Shown one piece after another: positions 21,149 to 24,612 of a DNA stretch of 24,612 nt. The position numbers were made by a program, and so were the translations under genes. How positions within the stretch are numbered: the stretch's first letter is position 1; each line of letters opens with the position of its first letter. Origin of the DNA: CAYFXA01 sp964347135 (lineage in GTDB: Bacteria > Patescibacteriota > Microgenomatia > PFEM01 > JAHIFH01); the NCBI GenBank assembly GCA_964347135.1, contig CAYFXA010000010.1, positions 1 through 24,612 of the forward strand, given 5' to 3'. Under the pieces are notes generated by a model, which saw nothing but the letters and a program-made list of their open reading frames with translations, searched no databases and was not told where the DNA came from.

Positions 21149-21904
21149 TTAGAGTGTGCCGTAAAGCGTTTGGATGCCGATTATATCTCCTTCACCAAGA
21201 ACGGTCTTTTCTCCTTCGTAATAGCCATACATTACTTCACCTTGACATTCACTTTTATAAAGGTCATTTAAACCTGCTCCGTGACCAAACTCATGGAGGG
21301 CAACGGTGTCTAAATCAATATCTCCTGGGAAATAATTCGTATCAAACATGATATCGTACTCATAAATTGTTTTTGCTTGGAACCAAATGGCGGTAACGGC
21401 AATGACATTGGGATCGCTGTAGTTACCATAAGAAATGGCGTTGCGATAATCATAGACTCCCCAGGCATAGTATCCAGGGATGCTGCCTCCAAAAATATCT
21501 CCGGCAGTAGCTGCTTCCCAGGTATCCGTGGCCCATTTTGAAACACCGCCTAAACCAGCTTCATAGTAGTAGTTTTCAGGTTGATTCCATTTGGGTTTAG
21601 CTCCAGAAAGGAAACCATAGCAAGTTGATTCTTCTGGTGGGGGAGTTGGTTCTCCATTTCCTTTGGGACAATCGTTCGGACATTTCTTCCAGTTTTCTCT
21701 AGGTTCACAGATTCCATCATTGTCACAAACGGGCTCTTTGCCAGGAGCGTACCTAATGAAAACGACTTTATGTAGGTCTTTTTCCGCTGGTTGGGGGAAG
21801 GGTGGTGTTTCCGCTTTGCCATATTTATTTCCTGGAGAGGCAAAAACAGCGTTAGTAGCAACAAAAAAGGCAACGATAAAAAGAAGTCCAATTATCTTTT
21901 TCAT
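21149..21904 (-). CDS. secreted matrixin/snapalysin-like zinc metalloprotease
   Basis: A 251-residue protein with a Sec signal peptide (MKKIIGLLFIVAFF..., cleavage near ATNAVFA, residue ~22). Residues 60-79 hold a Cys-rich CxxDGICEPxENWxxCPNDC module, a type common in exported proteins and possibly Ca-binding. The catalytic domain follows, with LHEFGHGAGLNDLY (residues 203-216) and a Met-turn EVMYG (223-227). The zinc motif is HExxHxxGxxD: third ligand Asp, as in snapalysin (M7), rather than the His of matrixins (M10). Expected role: extracellular peptide hydrolysis. It has a strong Shine-Dalgarno (AAGGAGGT, 21918-21911) and its own promoter, unlike most genes here. Confidence 0.88.
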   Translation of the reverse strand: MKKIIGLLFIVAFFVATNAVFASPGNKYGKAETPPFPQPAEKDLHKVVFIRYAPGKEPVCDNDGICEPRENWKKCPNDCPKGNGEPTPPPEESTCYGFLSGAKPKWNQPENYYYEAGLGGVSKWATDTWEAATAGDIFGGSIPGYYAWGVYDYRNAISYGNYSDPNVIAVTAIWFQAKTIYEYDIMFDTNYFPGDIDLDTVALHEFGHGAGLNDLYKSECQGEVMYGYYEGEKTVLGEGDIIGIQTLYGTL

Positions 21905-21910
21905 TTTCTC

Positions 21911-21936
21911 ACCTCCTTCCTAAGGAGATTATATCA
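21911..21936 (-). promoter_or_regulatory. promoter and strong ribosome binding site of the metalloprotease gene
   Basis: Minus strand: extended -10 TGaTATAAT (21936-21928) and Shine-Dalgarno AAGGAGGT (21918-21911), 6 nt before the ATG. The predicted start, about 21921, gives an 18-nt leader consisting almost only of the ribosome site. Confidence 0.65.
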
Positions 21937-21963
21937 TGAAATTCAATGGGAAATTCAAGAAGT

Positions 21964-22902
21964 TTATTTCTCTTCCTCTTTTTCTTCTTCTTCAGGTTCT
22001 TCTTTCTTTTCTTTCTTCTTCTTTTTTTCTGGCTTCTTTTTAGGCTTTCTTCGGGCATAGGCGGCAAAAGAGCTGCCCGCTCCGATTAAAGCCAGAAGAA
22101 TTAAGCCGGCAATAAGAGCTTGGCCAGTTGAGAAAATACCTAAAATCTTTCCTGCTTCAGGGCTGGGGCTAGGGGATTCTTCTGGGGTTGGCGAAGGGGC
22201 TTCTTCGCCAATAACAACTCCTTCTTCAACTTCTTCTTCTTCAACTTCAGGGGTGGGTGAAGGAGAAGGGGAGGGCTCGGGTGAAGGGGAAGGTTCAAAA
22301 TGGTAAACAACTTCCAATTTGGCAATATTCTCGCCAGCCTCTTTTGATTTAAAAGTGATGGCATATTCTGTTTCTGGAGAAGCATACAAAAAGCCATAGG
22401 GATAAATAAAAATGCCCTTATTTTCAATCGCTCCTTCAAGCCATTGACGAACCACATTGGTAACCGTTACTTCTTTCCAACCAGTGCCAGTAATAGAGAT
22501 TTCTGCTTCAACCGCCTGGGTTTGATTAATCGTGGGTTTATTGTTCCAGGTTAAAGAATTCTCTTCCCAGTCTCCGGAGATTGGACCAACATTAAGTTTG
22601 GCCGTGTCTGCGTAATGAACCGAGTGAACATAGAATTTAAGGGTGGCACTGTCAAGAATAGCGCCTTCGGGCAAGTCTATGTTTTCGAATTGAAGATAGC
22701 CCAAACGAGTGGTGTATTTGTTGCTGATGATGACGTGGTCAAAACCACCGTTGACTTTGTCAGGATAAGCTTCATTAGCATAAGTGTCTTTGATTGACTC
22801 AAAAACCTCTGAATCACTATCAGCAGAATAGGACATCTGGGGCAAAGCAAAGAGAAGGATTATCGCGGGCAGGAGAAAGATTAAAAACTTAACCCGCTTC
22901 AT
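21964..22902 (-). CDS. surface-anchored DNRLRE-domain protein
   Basis: A 312-residue protein. Signal peptide (residues ~1-26, ending SYSA). A DNRLRE/CBM96-like beta-sandwich (~35-200) has SIKDTYANEAYPDKVNGG, then LGYLQFENIDLPEGAILDSA, LTWNNKP and WKEVTVTNVVRQWLEG. A Pro/Ser/Glu linker (PSPSPEPSPSPSPTPE, ~205-255) leads to one membrane helix (~258-282) and a cytoplasmic tail of only Lys, Glu, Pro and Arg. There is no LPxTG sortase signal, so the helix is the anchor. Such domains bind carbohydrates or serve adhesion in secreted proteins. A role in surface attachment is inferred. It shares orientation with the protease downstream, 59 bp away. Confidence 0.85.
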   Translation of the reverse strand: MKRVKFLIFLLPAIILLFALPQMSYSADSDSEVFESIKDTYANEAYPDKVNGGFDHVIISNKYTTRLGYLQFENIDLPEGAILDSATLKFYVHSVHYADTAKLNVGPISGDWEENSLTWNNKPTINQTQAVEAEISITGTGWKEVTVTNVVRQWLEGAIENKGIFIYPYGFLYASPETEYAITFKSKEAGENIAKLEVVYHFEPSPSPEPSPSPSPTPEVEEEEVEEGVVIGEEAPSPTPEESPSPSPEAGKILGIFSTGQALIAGLILLALIGAGSSFAAYARRKPKKKPEKKKKKEKKEEPEEEEKEEEK

Positions 22903-22910
22903 TGTGCTGG

Positions 22911-22939
22911 ATTATACATGAGCTTGTCAATTTTGTCAA
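22911..22939 (-). promoter_or_regulatory. consensus promoter of the DNRLRE gene
   Basis: Minus strand: TTGACA (22939-22934), a 17-bp spacer and TATAAT (22916-22911), both exact. A second TTGACA (22930-22925) lies within the spacer at a non-functional distance. The -10 ends 8 nt before the ATG, predicting a leaderless message. Confidence 0.85.
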
Positions 22940-22952
22940 AAGTTTTTAAGGA

Positions 22953-23126
22953 TTACTTTAATTTGCTTGTTTCTTTGTGTTCTGTTTTTTTCCGACATCG
23001 ACGACAATACTTTTTCAAAACCAGTTTATCAGGAGTGTTGGTTTTTGATTTAGAGGTAATGTAATTCTGTGATTTACAAACAGAACAAATCAAAGCAATT
23101 GGTTGTCTTGGTCCTTTTTTTGCCAT
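22953..23126 (-). CDS. rpmG: 50S ribosomal protein L33
   Basis: bL33, 57 residues starting MAKKGPRQPIALIC. Two CxxC pairs (CSVCKSQNY at residues ~14-22 and CRRCRKK at ~41-47) form the zinc ribbon of the Cys-containing L33 type. The ATG at 23126 is chosen because a TATAAT (23138-23133) ends 6 nt before it; in-frame upstream residues are not L33-like. rpmG usually lies directly before secE; here about 2.2 kb with three other genes separates them. Confidence 0.93.
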   Translation of the reverse strand: MAKKGPRQPIALICSVCKSQNYITSKSKTNTPDKLVLKKYCRRCRKKTEHKETSKLK

Positions 23127-23132
23127 GGGGAA

Positions 23133-23173
23133 ATTATAACAAAAACAAACCTCGTTTAAAAGTGTGTTAAAAT
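23133..23173. promoter_or_regulatory. divergent promoters of rpmG and the GT-C/TPR gene
   Basis: Minus: TATAAT (23138-23133), with a possible -35 TTTAAA (23160-23155), for rpmG. Plus: TGtTAAAAT (23165-23173), 12 nt before the ATG at 23186. The two starts are 59 bp apart. Confidence 0.55.
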
Positions 23174-23185
23174 GGGAATAAATCA

Positions 23186-24612
23186 ATGGAAGAATTAGCA
23201 GAAAAGATTTTTAAAGACAAAAGAATTGCTCTTGCTATTTTAATTGGTTTATGCCTAGTGGTTTATCTTAATAGCCTTAATGGCGCTCTTGTTTCTGATG
23301 ACCTGGGTATGCTTAAAGAGCCTTTGATTGGTTCTCCTTTAAAGATTTTAGCTAAAACCCGAAATCTTTCCTACTTTACCAAGTCAATAAACTTTTTAAT
23401 CGGTGGTGTTCACCCTTTTATCTTTCACTTAACTAACCTTTCTTTCCATATTGGGGTGGCGATTTTGGTTTACTTTTTTCTTTTGCAAATCACTAGCAAA
23501 GAAATTTCTTTGCTAGCCTCCGCTATTTTTGCTGTTCATCCTCTTAATTCCGAGGTTGTTAGTTGGATTTCTGGTCGTCCTTATTCTTTGGCAGCGATTT
23601 TCCTTCTGGCTTCGCTTTTGCTTTATATCTTTGCCAATAAAAAAGAAAAATATCGTTACTATTTCTACTCTGCTTCTTTAGCTTGTTTTTTACTTGCCAT
23701 GTTTGCTGAATTTAAATCAGTTATTTTCTTAGCCTTAATTGTTTTATACGAATTTTCTTTTGGAAAATTATTTAAACGATGGAAAATTTTAATTCCTTAT
23801 TTTGTCATCACCCTATTTTTCGTTGTTTTGCTTTTTCAACCTTTAATAACGAGAGTAGAAACGGAAAATCCGGAATATGCTGGGGGAACGAAATTCTTCA
23901 ACCCTCTTCAACAAGTTCCCATTGCTTTAAGTTCCTATTTGGAACTCTTTGTTTGGCCCATGAATTTGACTTTGTATCACGAGGACCTGACTTTTTCCGT
24001 TCCTAATTTTCTTATTAGAGCGGGAATTACTGTTATATTGCTTTGTAGTTTGATATATTTTTATCGAAAAGAAAAGTTATTATTTTTTGGTTTTTCCTTT
24101 TTTATTCTTTCTCTTGTTCCTACAATGTTACCTATTCATATTGCCTGGATTGTGGCCGAAAGATACGTTTATTTGGGTTCAATTGGACTTTGTTTAGCCG
24201 TTGCTTGGGTTTTGGTTAAATATCTAAAGAAATATCCCCAAGCGCTTTTAATCGTTGCTGGAATTTTGGTGGTTTTGTTATCAATCCGAACAATTATTCG
24301 TAATCAAGATTGGCGGACTCGAGAAACGCTTTGGGTTGCCACTGCCAAAGTTTCGCCAACCAGTCCTAAGGCTTGGAACAATATGGGTGATATCTATGCG
24401 GGGAAAAAAGATTTTCAGTCAGCGATTATGGCTTTTCAGCGGGCAATTGCCCTTCGACCAAATTACGTTGATGCCCATCACAATATTGGCGTGACCTATT
24501 TACAAATGAGGGAATTCGACTTGGCGATCGAGTGGTTTGAAAAGGCAATTGCCATTCACCCTTTACCCCAGTCCTATCATGACATGGGCGTGGCCTATTT
24601 TTATAAAGGGGA
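23186..24612 (+). CDS. GT-C membrane glycosyltransferase-like protein with TPR repeats, 3' truncated
   Basis: The frame stays open from ATG 23186 to the window end: 475 codons, no stop. About ten membrane helices fill residues 12-385. The first loop has ALVSDDLGM (acidic pair at 38-39), the position of the catalytic Asp in GT-C enzymes. FAVHPLNSEVVSWISGRPYSLA (~114-135) is a block shared with TMTC/TPR O-mannosyltransferase-like proteins. From residue ~393 there are at least two and a half TPR units (AWNNMGDIYAGKKDFQSAIMAF, then AHHNIGVTYLQMREFDLAIEWF). Such proteins transfer sugars from lipid donors to exported proteins; this activity is inferred. It is divergent from rpmG. Confidence 0.85.
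   Translation, partial: MEELAEKIFKDKRIALAILIGLCLVVYLNSLNGALVSDDLGMLKEPLIGSPLKILAKTRNLSYFTKSINFLIGGVHPFIFHLTNLSFHIGVAILVYFFLLQITSKEISLLASAIFAVHPLNSEVVSWISGRPYSLAAIFLLASLLLYIFANKKEKYRYYFYSASLACFLLAMFAEFKSVIFLALIVLYEFSFGKLFKRWKILIPYFVITLFFVVLLFQPLITRVETENPEYAGGTKFFNPLQQVPIALSSYLELFVWPMNLTLYHEDLTFSVPNFLIRAGITVILLCSLIYFYRKEKLLFFGFSFFILSLVPTMLPIHIAWIVAERYVYLGSIGLCLAVAWVLVKYLKKYPQALLIVAGILVVLLSIRTIIRNQDWRTRETLWVATAKVSPTSPKAWNNMGDIYAGKKDFQSAIMAFQRAIALRPNYVDAHHNIGVTYLQMREFDLAIEWFEKAIAIHPLPQSYHDMGVAYFYKG

Noticed and set aside
21913..21927. Hairpin CTCCTT/AAGGAG that would hide the protease ribosome site
   Set aside because: The -10 box directly abuts it, so the predicted transcript starts inside the hairpin and lacks its 5' arm. 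It is probably not an RNA switch.
22200..22300. Pro/Ser/Glu-coding repeats resembling a short tandem repeat or CRISPR-like array
   Set aside because: The repetition is low-complexity PSPSP and Glu coding in the linker of the DNRLRE protein; there are no spacers or conserved repeat units.

Overview
The window looks like a chromosomal segment of an uncultivated, small-genome bacterium, most likely of the Candidate Phyla Radiation (Patescibacteria), possibly Microgenomates. This is an inference from AT-rich compact coding, many start codons lying only 6-12 nt behind a -10 box with no Shine-Dalgarno, Lys-rich extensions on ribosomal proteins, PEGA and DNRLRE surface proteins, and a ComEC split into two genes. 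TGA is used as a stop, so the recoded Gracilibacteria/Absconditabacteria are unlikely. Species-level assignment is not possible by eye.

Layout. 1-1498 (minus): three co-oriented genes for membrane or exported proteins, the last cut by the window edge. 1546-6744 (plus): leuS, comEA, comEC (membrane part) and a separate ComEC-type metallo-beta-lactamase gene, probably one operon. 6766-8704: a HAD-fold protein, a SLOG/LOG-like Rossmann protein (minus) and an orotate-phosphoribosyltransferase-like protein. This trio lies between two copies of a 53-bp sequence derived from the 3' end of the metallo-beta-lactamase gene. 8798-13094 (plus): a strong promoter, a complete T-box riboswitch with its terminator, tRNA-Arg(TCT), tRNA-Arg(TCG), a methyltransferase, argS and an M16 peptidase. 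13098-14460 (minus): tRNA-Pro(CGG), tRNA-Arg(CCT) and a PEGA-domain protein. 14601-16834 (plus): mreB, a 449-bp AT-rich gap and a WecG/TagA glycosyltransferase. 16827-17048 (minus): a small HTH protein. 17215-20705 (minus): secE-nusG-rplK-rplA-(unknown 107 aa)-L10 leader-rplJ-rplL. 20804-22902 (minus): a 59-aa membrane protein, a secreted metalloprotease and a surface DNRLRE protein, inserted between secE and rpmG (22953-23126). 23186-end (plus): a truncated GT-C/TPR membrane protein.

How the parts work together. The central operon is an arginine-charging module. The T-box leader would sense uncharged tRNA-Arg and release transcription of two tRNA-Arg genes and, by readthrough, arginyl-tRNA synthetase. 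The bulge (TGGC) and a CGA triplet in the specifier loop both fit the second tRNA of the same transcript, which suggests a feedback loop. ComEA, ComEC and the metallo-beta-lactamase form a DNA-uptake set. The ribosomal cluster carries an L10-type autoregulatory leader with mutually exclusive hairpins. No CRISPR array, transposase or rRNA gene was seen.
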